Assembly: GCA_964502145.1 (NCBI GenBank)
Contig: CAZCVI010000034.1
Location: 7,336 to 71,335, forward strand
Direction of reading: 5' to 3'
DNA: 64,000 nucleotides
Source of the DNA: CAZCVI01 sp964502145
GTDB lineage: Bacteria > Acidobacteriota > Aminicenantia > UBA2199
In this document: positions 16,514-25,713 of the stretch, piece after piece
How positions within the stretch are numbered: position 1 is the stretch's first letter
Layout of the letters: each line of letters opens with the position of its first letter
Notes under the pieces: model-generated
What the model was told of the DNA's origin: nothing
The model's input: the letters and a program-made list of their open reading frames with translations, nothing else
The model's database searches: none
Position numbers and translations under genes: made by a program

Positions 16514-18520
16514 TTACTTTTCTTCCGGTGCTTCAACCTGCGGGGCAGGTGATTCTACTTGGGGTGCAGCCGGTTCTTTTTTTAGCCTTTTGATGGCGTC
16601 ATCGGTAAAGTGATGTTTGGCTTCATCCTCGGTAATATAACCGGTAAGCCACGAGGTGTTCATGGGGTATTCATGGGGATGGAATATAGTGTGATACCCA
16701 TGCCAGATCAAGATCGCCAGAGCAGCCAACAGGGCTTCATAATAATGAATGATGCGGGCGACATTCATCACCCAGACAGGAAAGCTTGTGGGCAATGCCT
16801 TGGGAAACCAAAGAATCAAGCCGGTCACTACCATGACGCCAGTGCCCCACATCAACGCCCAAAACTCGAATTTCTCGGCAAAATTAAACACGCCGTATCT
16901 GGGTTCGTGGCTGTATTCTTGGCCAGCTTTTTTAATGCCCAGGTAATACTTTACTGTTTCAAAGAAATCGATAAAATCAACTTTGGCAGGTAAACTTTCC
17001 TTGAATAAACACTTGCCGCGCTTGGTGACAATCATGTAAACAAAGAAAACGACCATGTTGAGCGTCATGATCACGGCAGCCAAGCGATGAATCAAACCTC
17101 GGACGGCTTCGTTAAGACCTATATTAAACAACCACCGCGCCCAAAAGGTTTCAGGATACTTGAGGGCAAAGCCGGTAACCACCAACGTGGTGAAAGTAAT
17201 AAACAACACGAGATGAGACAGGCGCTCAAAGCCGCTCATGCGTTTGACATGTTTTTGTGCCCGCTGGAATTTAATCTTGTTCCACACGGCCCGCCACCAT
17301 CCGAGGAGTATATAAAGCAACATGCCAATCACAGAAGCGGTGATTAATATGATGTATAGAATGCGCACCACCATTTCGATGGTATACCCCTCTTGATGTA
17401 GCGCTTTTTTATGGGTAAACGACCTGACAAAGCTGTCAGTGACCTTACCATGACATTTCCCGCAAGCAGGACCACGATTGGAAATATGCATGCGGGAACT
17501 GGGATGATTGGAGGGCAAGGAATGATGGGGGTCATGGCAATCGGCACAGGTGGCGGAAGCACCCATGGTGCCCCGTTGGGTTAAGCCATGAAAATCATTC
17601 ATATAACTGACCACGGGCGAGGTATCCAAGCCATAACGGGCCATCATGCGGTCATTGCCATGACACCAGATACACACCTGGGTGGAAGCCCATTGCTTGG
17701 CATCCCCGGAACGACTGCGCAATGACGCCATATCATGGTCACCATGACAGGTAGTGCAAGTGGGCACATCATTGTTCCCATGCTGCAAGGCAGAACCATG
17801 AGCACCGGACCAAAACACCTTGGTTTCATTGGGATGGCATTTCTTACAGGTATTGGCCACGCCGTTTCGCGAGACCTCTGAATTCTCCGATGCGGATGAT
17901 AAAATATTGTGTCGGCCATGACAATCACTACAGGTGGCGGCATTCTTGCCTTGCTGGATAGCTTCCCAATGCACACTGGCTTTATATCGGGAGACCAGAT
18001 TCCGCTTGGTAATCCCTTTCTCCAATTCAAACAACTTGTCATTGCCATGACACTTGCCACAGGTATCGGGCTGCTTGAGCTTGGAAAAAACTGACTCGGG
18101 CGATGCCAATGGAAAAATCTGATGGCTACCATGACAGGCCCAGCAGGTGGGAGTACGGGGATTGCCAGCCTGTGTGGCCATACCGTGAATATCCTTTTCC
18201 GTGGCGGCCTTGGCATCTTCATGACAAACACCACAACCGCGGGTTAATGGTTTGTCAGCATGGGGAACTTCATCAAAACTCGTGGCGCCGAGATGGCACT
18301 CTTGACAAGTGACCCCCTCATGCGCACTGCCACGTAAAGGATCCGCCGGAACATATAAATTTAACGTCTTGCCCCTGGCAGTAACTGCCTCAAGACTCTT
18401 GTCGGAATGACAGGTTAAACAATCCTCGGCTTTCATCTCGGTGGCAGCAGAGATATCTACCCAAGATAAAATAAGAACCATGAAAAAAACGGCGCTACAC
18501 AATAAAGTCTTTCGATACAT
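16514..18520 (-). CDS. Undecaheme cytochrome c / membrane cytochrome b fusion
   Basis: 668 residues. After a signal peptide, residues about 30-370 hold eleven CXXCH heme c motifs (CLTCH, CQECH, CGVCH, CWACH, CGKCH, CSDCH, CKKCH, CTTCH, CIWCH, CADCH, CGKCH), most followed by a spaced His. Residues about 380-630 are a membrane cytochrome b561/formate dehydrogenase-gamma type domain with histidines in FERLSHLVLF, GLIHRLAAV, IIHYYEALL and WHGYHTIFHPHEY. Fusion of donor and acceptor modules suggests electron exchange between the quinone pool and periplasmic carriers or a terminal reductase. It follows ccsA and resB on the same strand, which would mature its hemes. The direction of electron flow is not shown by the sequence. 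The tail is Pro/Ala/Glu-rich. Confidence 0.88.
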   Translation of the reverse strand: MYRKTLLCSAVFFMVLILSWVDISAATEMKAEDCLTCHSDKSLEAVTARGKTLNLYVPADPLRGSAHEGVTCQECHLGATSFDEVPHADKPLTRGCGVCHEDAKAATEKDIHGMATQAGNPRTPTCWACHGSHQIFPLASPESVFSKLKQPDTCGKCHGNDKLFELEKGITKRNLVSRYKASVHWEAIQQGKNAATCSDCHGRHNILSSASENSEVSRNGVANTCKKCHPNETKVFWSGAHGSALQHGNNDVPTCTTCHGDHDMASLRSRSGDAKQWASTQVCIWCHGNDRMMARYGLDTSPVVSYMNDFHGLTQRGTMGASATCADCHDPHHSLPSNHPSSRMHISNRGPACGKCHGKVTDSFVRSFTHKKALHQEGYTIEMVVRILYIILITASVIGMLLYILLGWWRAVWNKIKFQRAQKHVKRMSGFERLSHLVLFITFTTLVVTGFALKYPETFWARWLFNIGLNEAVRGLIHRLAAVIMTLNMVVFFVYMIVTKRGKCLFKESLPAKVDFIDFFETVKYYLGIKKAGQEYSHEPRYGVFNFAEKFEFWALMWGTGVMVVTGLILWFPKALPTSFPVWVMNVARIIHYYEALLAALAILIWHGYHTIFHPHEYPMNTSWLTGYITEDEAKHHFTDDAIKRLKKEPAAPQVESPAPQVEAPEEK

Positions 18521-18689
18521 ATTCGACCTCCTTGGTTCAGAACCAAGACAACTTGATTTGAATGATAGGTTACCAGCTTAAATTCAAACGTTAATACAAG
18601 AATACAACCAAACAATAAAACAATAACACAAAATAATCAATAGTGATTCGTTAAAAAATCATTAAAAATACGATATCCAGCCCAGATAC

Positions 18690-20600
18690 TTATGCAACCA
18701 CTTCCTTTTGTCCGAATTTTAAAAGGAAGCCAGTGATAAAAATAAAGAGTAGTTCTACCACGACAAAAATAAAGAGGCTGTTGGCCACCCCTGACGTGAA
18801 CCCGTAAGAGTGCAACCCGACGCCGAGCAGATTGACGCCGAACCAGGCCAGGGCAACACAGACAACGCCAAAAATAGTGCCGAGAGAGAACCCGGTCTCA
18901 CCAATCCAGCGGGTCATACGGGCATGGAACAGAATCGCTGACCAAAGCAAGATGAGCAACGCGCCGTTCTCCTTGGGGTCCCAGCCCCAGAACCGGCCCC
19001 AACTCTGATCAGCCCAAATGCCACCCAGAACTGTGCCCAGAAAAGTAAAGATAATGCCAAACGCCTGGATCGCATAAACAGCCTGGAAGGTATTTTGCAA
19101 CATCTCCTTACGACGGGGGCGGAACAGCCGTTGTAATATATAAACATGACCAATAAACCCGGAAAGCAACACGCCGGAATAACCGAGGATAATAGTAATG
19201 ACATGGAAGGCCAACCAGAAATTGGAATCCAACACAGCCACTAACATCCCCATGGTATCCCCTTCCATGGCATACTTTCCCGCGATCATCAGCATGACCA
19301 AACCCGCCAAACTACCAGTCAAAATACCGATATTTTTCTTTTTGGCCAGTTCCAGGATAATACCCAGTAGCGCGGTGATCAAACCGGTGAATACAAAGGT
19401 CTCGTAGAGATTAGTGACGGGTGGACGGGCCATGATAATCATGCGCACGATCACCCCGCCCAATTGCAACAAGAAACCGATAATCAGAAGCAGGAAAGAA
19501 AACCGGTAAAACCATTTTTTCAACGCAATAAAAGAGAACAACAACAAGAGGATAGAGAACCCAAAGAAAAACTTGGCTTTATAGAAGGGGTCGATTTGAT
19601 TGTAAAACACTTCCATGGCTATCGTTTTTTCATTGAAACGTCCCCCGGCCAACTCCAGTATCCTGGCATTAAAAGAGGCTACTGCCGCATCGAACTGGGC
19701 CTGATTCGCGACGCGATAGGCAAGAACCAGGTCACGGAGGTAAAAAAGTTCCTTGGGAACAGTACCATCAGCACTGGGCGTGAGCAAGTCCCAGGGCGAG
19801 TGCCACTTCTCCTCTTTTTCTCCCGCACTGGGCACTAGACCAGGGATAATAGTTAATGGCAAGTCCTTGTAAAACTGGGACCAGTTCAACAAGCGCCCGG
19901 ACAACTCTACCACGGTTTTTTCTACCGGGCTCAATTCCGCCGGTGCTTTTTGCTGGCTGGCGGTGACAATAGCCAGGATTTTGTCCTTTCTCTGGTATAT
20001 ATCCAGCAGGCAAAATTCTTTTTGTGCGGCGGGCAAGTCCAAGGCTGTTAATACATCGCTCTGGGTAATGACAAAATCAGGGTGGGGGAAGAGGAACTGC
20101 AAGCAAGAAGTCAGTTGTTGGTACATATATATATTATTATACAGTGAAAAGATTTCGGTTTCGATAAAGGAACGGCTTTTGGGGTCGATGTTATTGACTT
20201 TTATGGCCAATTGGCGCAGACTGGGCAGACCCTTTTCCAATTGGGCGAAACTGTAGCGGTCGCGGGCTTTGCCCTGTTGGGGCACCTGCATGGAATCGAG
20301 CACCTCGGGATTGGTCACCAGAAACACTTTATCATGGGCGGATAGTTCGGGTGTAAAAAGGGCACGGGCCAACCACTGGATAGCGGAGAGTTTGGCCACA
20401 CGATTGGAACCGGAAAATTGCTTGAGCAAATTCTCCGCAAACGTATCCAACGGTTTTTTCCTGCCGTTTTCCAAAATCACCATCTTTTGCAACGATCGCA
20501 AGGAAAGCGCTTCACTTGAAGCGATAACGGGGAAGCCCAGGCCCAGTAATAAAGCCAGAACCACGAGAGACCATATTATTTTATGTTTTATATTCATCAT
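18690..20600 (-). CDS. ccsA: CcsA/ResC-type cytochrome c maturation protein, long form
   Basis: 636 residues. The C-terminal 300 residues are a typical CcsA with many membrane segments and the tryptophan-rich heme-handling motif around WGRFWGWDPKENGALL; external histidines are seen in SNFWLAFHVITI and GLHSYGFT. The N-terminal 320 residues after a signal peptide form an extra periplasmic domain (MVILENGRKKPLDTFAENLL) known from long CcsA proteins in anaerobes. System II enzymes export heme and attach it to CXXCH motifs. It starts 19 bp after resB and lies in front of the 11-heme cytochrome gene. Confidence 0.92.
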   Translation of the reverse strand: MMNIKHKIIWSLVVLALLLGLGFPVIASSEALSLRSLQKMVILENGRKKPLDTFAENLLKQFSGSNRVAKLSAIQWLARALFTPELSAHDKVFLVTNPEVLDSMQVPQQGKARDRYSFAQLEKGLPSLRQLAIKVNNIDPKSRSFIETEIFSLYNNIYMYQQLTSCLQFLFPHPDFVITQSDVLTALDLPAAQKEFCLLDIYQRKDKILAIVTASQQKAPAELSPVEKTVVELSGRLLNWSQFYKDLPLTIIPGLVPSAGEKEEKWHSPWDLLTPSADGTVPKELFYLRDLVLAYRVANQAQFDAAVASFNARILELAGGRFNEKTIAMEVFYNQIDPFYKAKFFFGFSILLLLFSFIALKKWFYRFSFLLLIIGFLLQLGGVIVRMIIMARPPVTNLYETFVFTGLITALLGIILELAKKKNIGILTGSLAGLVMLMIAGKYAMEGDTMGMLVAVLDSNFWLAFHVITIILGYSGVLLSGFIGHVYILQRLFRPRRKEMLQNTFQAVYAIQAFGIIFTFLGTVLGGIWADQSWGRFWGWDPKENGALLILLWSAILFHARMTRWIGETGFSLGTIFGVVCVALAWFGVNLLGVGLHSYGFTSGVANSLFIFVVVELLFIFITGFLLKFGQKEVVA

Positions 20601-20619
20601 TACTTTTTTTACCTCGTTT

Positions 20620-21804
20620 CTAAATTTCCAGCGGGGTAGCGCTGCTGTTCTTGTTCATTTTCCGGCGTCGGATCATCATGGCCAGGAAGTGGATCAACAG
20701 GCCCAGGAAAATAGTAATACTGGAAACATAGGGCAGCAAACGTCCAACGTTCTTGACCACGGCAAAAATAGAGTACTCGGTGCCATCGGGCGCGATATAA
20801 TAAGAGGACTGGAAAAAGGTGAGGTCCTTAAAACGTAACGGTTTATTCATGGAGATCACCACGTCCCGTGCCACGCCATCTGCCTCCAGAATTTTCACCA
20901 CACTCTCGTAACTTTTGGGAATTGCCGAGTTGGGATACATTTTCACTTTAAAATCCTTGAGAAAAATGGAGAGGGGTAATGGAATTTTCTTTCTGCGCAG
21001 GATTACACCATAACTGCGTCCATCAACAGTCACCAGGGTGGGGGCATCTTCCTGGCCGAAAAGAAGCAGCCTGCCCATGATCTGGTTACCCGCATAAGAA
21101 CCAATATCGGCCACCAAACCAGCGGTATTATCCGATACTTCCGTGGCTGTAGGCTCTGTCTGGAGATTACGAATCCCCGAACCATTGATCACAGGTTGTG
21201 TTGGCACATCCGAAACACTGCAATTGGAATAATAAGCCGTCACGTTCAGCCGCACCCCCAGTTCTTGAAAGGAAAGATTTTTACCACTGGAGAATCCTTT
21301 GGTATCCACTGCATAAACTTCTTTTTCGTTACCTTTTTCTTCCCAGATAGCCAGTTCCCACAGGTGGTTGGAGGAAGACATCTGGCTCTGTTCGCCTTCT
21401 TTCAGCATCAGCGAAGATTCCTCGGCGTAATAAAACGTGAAGAATCCACCCACCAACAAAATAATGATGCCCAGATGGGTTAAAACATTGCCAATGTTGG
21501 CGAGACGAAACCGAATCCTGAAGATGAGGGAAAAGACGAGGTTGATAAAAAGCAGAAACATGATGGTCACAGTCCCAGGGAAAGGAATAAAACCGAAGAT
21601 AAAAAATACCCAGGAGTGAAAGAATTTTTGTTGCGCTTGGTACAGGCCATGTTCGGCTTGATAAACCGTACCCCAGACCACCAGTATGGCCAGGATGACC
21701 AGACAAACCACTGTTACCTTTAATGAAGCCAGTAGTTTTGGGAGATTAAGCCCGTCGCTGACTAGTGGTTTTGGGCTTGTTTGTTTATTTGTATTTTCTG
21801 TCAT
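20620..21804 (-). CDS. resB: ResB/Ccs1 family cytochrome c biogenesis protein
   Basis: 394 residues. The N-terminal membrane segments (SLKVTVVCLVILAILVVWGT, then FIFGFIPFPGTVTIMFLLFI) and the NVLTHLGIIILLVGGFF helix are typical of ResB. A large periplasmic region follows, then a final membrane helix (SSITIFLGLLIHFLAMMI). Together with CcsA it forms the system II cytochrome c synthetase. AAGGATAGG precedes the ATG. Gene order resB-ccsA-multiheme cytochrome indicates a dedicated respiratory cluster. Confidence 0.92.
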   Translation of the reverse strand: MTENTNKQTSPKPLVSDGLNLPKLLASLKVTVVCLVILAILVVWGTVYQAEHGLYQAQQKFFHSWVFFIFGFIPFPGTVTIMFLLFINLVFSLIFRIRFRLANIGNVLTHLGIIILLVGGFFTFYYAEESSLMLKEGEQSQMSSSNHLWELAIWEEKGNEKEVYAVDTKGFSSGKNLSFQELGVRLNVTAYYSNCSVSDVPTQPVINGSGIRNLQTEPTATEVSDNTAGLVADIGSYAGNQIMGRLLLFGQEDAPTLVTVDGRSYGVILRRKKIPLPLSIFLKDFKVKMYPNSAIPKSYESVVKILEADGVARDVVISMNKPLRFKDLTFFQSSYYIAPDGTEYSIFAVVKNVGRLLPYVSSITIFLGLLIHFLAMMIRRRKMNKNSSATPLEI

Positions 21805-21909
21805 GATACCTATCCTTATATATATCCTAATAAATAACCATATCGTTTTGGATTGCCATTAAACCTGTTGTTAACCGTCTTAAGAAAGTAATGGTTCATC
21901 TGTTATAAG

Positions 21910-22611
21910 CTATAGGGCGTTTTGGTGAGGATTGGGCGTGGTCGTTTCAGTAGTGGGCATGGCCGTATTAAAAGATTCGCACAAGCTTCTGAATTTGGCT
22001 TTGTTTTCCACCAACAGGGCTTTGGGACCGGTCATTTTAACAAACACCGAGGACCCGCCCACAGTGATCACGGTGGCCAGGATGGCCGGATCGGTGGGAT
22101 TAAGGGGAACAGTAGTAAGATCAATCATCACTGCGGCGAATTGTCCGGCAGTAAGGAATTGTTCTGTTTTTTTCATTAATTTCTCAACTTCCACAGGGTC
22201 GCCTTCCGCCAGCATCGGATCCGTGTGCCCGCTTTTTCCCGACACTTGGCCCAGCCATCTGGAGATATTGGCTTTTAAGCCACCCGCCTCGCCCTGCAAT
22301 GGGATGATCGTGCAGGTAGCGGTGTTCTCACCGGATTTTACAGCAAAGGTAGCGAGACGGAAACTGGAAGTCGCTTTTTCCTCGGTCCAACCTGCCGGCG
22401 TTTGCCATTTGAAGTGACTTTCCACCTGGGAGGGCCCACCGTCCATGGGAGTTTCAGACATAGACATGGAGCCATGTGTTTTCTGCCCGGAAGACGGGGT
22501 TGACTCGCTTGTTTCCTTGTATTTACGTACTTCATTGCTTTTGCCACACGCACCAGTAACAATCATCATGACGACCAGGGAAAAACTTATTGATAAAATC
22601 AACCGCCTCAT
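21910..22611 (-). CDS. Lipoprotein of unknown function upstream of resB
   Basis: 233 residues from the ATG at 22611, chosen for its GGAGG ribosome site 5 bp upstream. The signal ends in a lipobox (VTGAC), giving a membrane-anchored protein. A Ser/Met/Gly-rich linker precedes a folded domain starting FKWQTPAGWTEEKATSSFRL. This resembles small exported proteins found beside cytochrome biogenesis genes, but I do not know the function. It lies 105 bp ahead of resB on the same strand. Confidence 0.7.
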   Translation of the reverse strand: MRRLILSISFSLVVMMIVTGACGKSNEVRKYKETSESTPSSGQKTHGSMSMSETPMDGGPSQVESHFKWQTPAGWTEEKATSSFRLATFAVKSGENTATCTIIPLQGEAGGLKANISRWLGQVSGKSGHTDPMLAEGDPVEVEKLMKKTEQFLTAGQFAAVMIDLTTVPLNPTDPAILATVITVGGSSVFVKMTGPKALLVENKAKFRSLCESFNTAMPTTETTTPNPHQNAL

Positions 22612-22773
22612 TATACCTCCACTCGCTAGATAGATTTGATTAACTTTTTTTGTATTCACAAAATATATGATTGGTGTTTGAAATCGTTAAAAATTACAGT
22701 ATCCAATCGTATAAATAATAATAGAATTAAAAGCAAATGTCAACCATAGTGGCGACATTTAAATCAAGCACGA

Positions 22774-22937
22774 TGTTAATGGGAGTTATGGGAGTTATGG
22801 GAAGTATGGGAAGTATGGGAATTATGCGAAGTATGGGATAAACAGAAATATTCCCATTCCTCCCATAATTCCCATACTTCCCATAATTCCCATAACTCCC
22901 ATTTATTTTTACGATACTCTCAAAGAACTGGCGGTGA
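22774..22937. repeat. Word-built inverted repeat, GGGAAnTATG family (copy 2)
   Basis: The left arm repeats TATGGGA(A/G)(T/G)TATGGGA and the right arm TCCCATAATTCCCATA. The right flank CGATACTCTCAAAGAACTGG plus GCGGTGA is the same as in copy 1. It occupies the divergent space between the lipoprotein gene and the rhomboid gene. Confidence 0.9.
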
Positions 22938-23065
22938 TTTTGGGCGACTACCAGAATATATTTCCTGAATGATTGACTTTTGGCTTGAATTTTACTCAAA
23001 GTTCTTATAAGATAGTATCATGAATAGTAAATTGGAATTTGAATGTATCGTGCAGGAGGTCCGGG

Positions 23066-23995
23066 ATGAGACAGCTCGGAGAATTTGATAATCTACATTT
23101 AGCCAAGGTTTTTAGCGATTCCCTGACCGGGTCGAAGATTGAAAATCAAATCATAGATGAATCCTCGGCTGAAAAAAAAATATACGAGATCTGGGTCAAA
23201 TGGGAAGATAACCTGCCCCAGGCACAACAACTGCTTAGCGAATTTCTCGCCAATCCCACCAGCTCCAAATTCCGGGACGTTTCCCGAGAAGCCAAAAAAG
23301 TAACCAAACAGAAGGAAGCGGAAGCCACTGATCGCATTCCCCACGTGGATGTACGTACCGAGATTTTTAATCAACCCCCAACCCCAAGAGGGGCATTTAC
23401 CATGCTGCTGATTCTGACCTGCGTGGTCATCGGTCTGATTTCTCAAATGGGTGAAAAAACAGGCACCCTACGCATGTTGTTTATTACCGATTTCTTAAGA
23501 CAAGGCGAAATGGTCCAATGGAACCCGGGACTCATTGAAATCGGCAAAGGCGAAATATGGCGGCTCTTTACACCCATTTTTATTCATTTTGGATTTATGC
23601 ACCTGCTTTTTAATATGATGTGGCTGATGGATTTAGGCAGTATGATTGAATACCGCAAAGGTACCTTGTTTTTTATTCTGTTTGTATTAGTAATAGCCGG
23701 TTCCAGCAATTATGGCCAGTATCTTTTTGGTAATCATCCTGCTTTTGGTGGAATGTCCGGCGTGGTTTACGGTTTGTTGGGTTATATCTGGATGAAAGGC
23801 AAATACGACCCCGCTTCCAACCTAAACCTCCATGCTTCCACTGTCACCTTCATGATCATCTGGTATTTTTTATGCTTGACTGGCCTCATGGGTAATATTG
23901 CCAATGGCGCCCATACCGTGGGTCTGGTCGTGGGCATAGCCTGGGGATACCTCACCTCTTTTAAAGCCCGCCGCCTCGTGGGAAAAATAAAGTAA
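23066..23995 (+). CDS. Rhomboid-family intramembrane serine protease
   Basis: 309 residues from the ATG at 23066, preceded by CAGGAGG; an earlier ATG at 23039 lacks a ribosome site. The N-terminal 110 residues are cytosolic and resemble the GlpG N-terminal domain (LAKVFSDSLTGSKIENQIID). Six or so membrane helices follow, with the rhomboid features HFGFMHLLFNMMWLMDLGSM, the catalytic GGMSGVVYGLLGY (GxSG serine) and the catalytic His in NGAHTVGLVVG. It cleaves membrane-protein segments; substrates are unknown. Monocistronic, next to the cytochrome c gene. Confidence 0.93.
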   Translation: MRQLGEFDNLHLAKVFSDSLTGSKIENQIIDESSAEKKIYEIWVKWEDNLPQAQQLLSEFLANPTSSKFRDVSREAKKVTKQKEAEATDRIPHVDVRTEIFNQPPTPRGAFTMLLILTCVVIGLISQMGEKTGTLRMLFITDFLRQGEMVQWNPGLIEIGKGEIWRLFTPIFIHFGFMHLLFNMMWLMDLGSMIEYRKGTLFFILFVLVIAGSSNYGQYLFGNHPAFGGMSGVVYGLLGYIWMKGKYDPASNLNLHASTVTFMIIWYFLCLTGLMGNIANGAHTVGLVVGIAWGYLTSFKARRLVGKIK

Positions 23996-24093
23996 CTGAG
24001 ATTAATGTCTTCTGTTATTTATATAACAATTGTCAATACGTGTCTCGGGAATAAATGAAATACATTTTTTTTTAAAATCCTGACTCAAACTTA

Positions 24094-24122
24094 TTGACAA
24101 ACGAGGGTTAAATCCTTACAAT
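24094..24122 (+). promoter_or_regulatory. Sigma70-type promoter of the tetraheme cytochrome gene
   Basis: TTGACA (24094-24099), 17-bp spacer and TACAAT (24117-24122), about 60 bp before the ATG at 24183, which has a strong AAAGGAGG ribosome site. Confidence 0.8.
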
Positions 24123-24182
24123 GTAAGAGTTTATGAATCATTAAATGCAAAAAAAATGCTTTAAAAAAGGAGGATACATACG

Positions 24183-24662
24183 ATGAAGAAATTTCTAATG
24201 GTAATACTCGGCTTGGTGGTGTTGTTTTCAATGACCTATGCGGCAGATTACGTGGGCAGTGCCAAATGCAAGATGTGCCACAAGGGCGAAAAGAAAGGCA
24301 ACGTGTATGAAAAATGGGAAGCAAGCGCCCATTCCAAGGCGTTTGCGAGACTAAAAAAAGGTGGCAATGACAAAAAAGCAGAATGCCTGCCCTGTCATGT
24401 CACGGGATTTGGAAAAGGATATAAAGTCGGCGATGCAAATGCGGCCAACTTCGAGGGCGTAGGCTGTGAAACTTGTCATGGTGCTGGTTCCGATTATAAA
24501 GCCATGAGCGTGATGAAAGATAAAAAAGAAGCCATTGCCAAAGGTCTGTTAATCCCCAATGAAGCGACTTGTAAAACCTGCCACAACGCGAAAAGCCCGA
24601 CTTTCAAAGGCTTCAATTACGCGGAAGCGTTGAAAAAGATCGATCACAAATACATGAAATAA
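24183..24662 (+). CDS. Periplasmic tetraheme cytochrome c (c554-like)
   Basis: 159 residues with a signal peptide ending near MTYAA. Four CXXCH motifs (CKMCH, CLPCH, CETCH, CKTCH) and spacing with YEKWEASAHSKAFARL match the cytochrome c554 family, whose members carry electrons between multiheme partners in the periplasm. The consensus promoter, strong ribosome site and terminator suggest high expression. It may be the soluble partner of the 11-heme cytochrome at 16514-18520; that link is inference. Confidence 0.9.
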   Translation: MKKFLMVILGLVVLFSMTYAADYVGSAKCKMCHKGEKKGNVYEKWEASAHSKAFARLKKGGNDKKAECLPCHVTGFGKGYKVGDANAANFEGVGCETCHGAGSDYKAMSVMKDKKEAIAKGLLIPNEATCKTCHNAKSPTFKGFNYAEALKKIDHKYMK

Positions 24663-24719
24663 CAAATAACCTGAAATAAGACACTCAACCCCTCTCCGGG
24701 ATTGAGATTATTCAGACAA

Positions 24720-24750
24720 GGGGCAGGACCCATAGTGGACCTGCCCTTTT
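24720..24750 (+). terminator. Rho-independent terminator after cytochrome c gene
   Basis: Stem GGGCAGGACC / GGACCTGCCC with one mismatch and a short loop, followed by TTTT. Confidence 0.8.
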
Positions 24751-24952
24751 GTATTTAGGAGCAGTTACGAAACAACCCGCTCATTTTCGATGTGGTTTGG
24801 AAGAATTAGCCATAAGGCAGCAGTCTAACCCACGGCATCATGGGCAGTAAAAGAATGGCATAAGTTGATCTGATCTTCGCCAGCCACGCTATTCATGAAT
24901 CAGCCCGGCCCAAACCCTCATTTTTGGCCCTTTTTGCTCACTATAGAGCCAC

Positions 24953-25400
24953 AAAACACCAGCCATCACACTATGTGGCGAAAAACAACCGTTATAGGTC
25001 AATGATGACCTAAAAATAGTCTCGTATCATTAAAAATGGTGAGCAATGACCAAAATGAGCTAATTTTTCTGAAAATAAGCCAATTTCCCAGATAAAACGC
25101 CATCCATTGACCAAAAACCGTCATCAGAGTCCCAAAAACTCCTCGCATGACCTCAAACTGTCAATGGTGCAGAAAATTACTCAATTCATTGAGAAAATTA
25201 CTGTTATGTTCGAGAAATTTTCTTTAATATTACAGTAATTTTCTATTATATTTGAGAAAATTACTTGAATCATAAAGAAAATTACTGCATCATTCGAGCT
25301 ATTTCTTCATGATTTGAGAAAATTACTGCAACGATGACGCTATATCGTCATGGATGACGGTATAGCTGAAAATATCACGCTTTTTTGTCATTGATGACAC
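24953..25400. repeat. Gene-free array with ~21-bp period and phased A-tracts
   Basis: The region 24760-25713 has no credible gene. Within it, AGAAAATTACT begins at 25171, 25192, 25255, 25276 and 25317, and degenerate forms occupy 25213, 25234 and 25297, so the register is 21 bp. Upstream, runs of three to five A begin at about 25012, 25032, 25052, 25072, 25094, 25113, 25134 and 25155, a mean step near 20.5 bp. Such spacing equals two helical turns (curved DNA or protein-binding iterons) and also seven codons. One frame reads repeated KITxxFE-like heptads interrupted by stop codons, so a decayed coiled-coil gene is the alternative. Confidence 0.7.
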
Positions 25401-25713
25401 GAATAGATCCATTTATCACCGTTATTACTGGTGAATTAAGAAATTTCCGAAATCATAACCTTCCTACGACAAAATTGCAGAACACTATTCAACGATTTGA
25501 CTCTATCGGTTAAAGATCATGTTATTCATGCTCTGGCGACCCATGGGAGGCCATGGTGAGCTCCAAGGTGAAACCATGCCGCAAGTGGACGAATTTTCTC
25601 CAATAACGGCAATTTTTCATTTTCTGGGCTTCAAGAATTACCAATTCTATATTATTTCCAAGCTGTTCTTCCTAACCACATCAGAAATGATCAGGTTATT
25701 TCGTAACAGCTTC

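Noticed and set aside
22727..22999. Minus-strand frame of 90 residues near 22.8 kb
   Set aside because: Mostly a translation of the GGGAAnTATG hairpin (GNYGKYGNYG pattern); not a gene.
24953..25400. CRISPR array reading of the 21-bp periodic region
   Set aside because: Repeats are short and degenerate, spacers of 10 bp would be far too short, and no cas genes are present.
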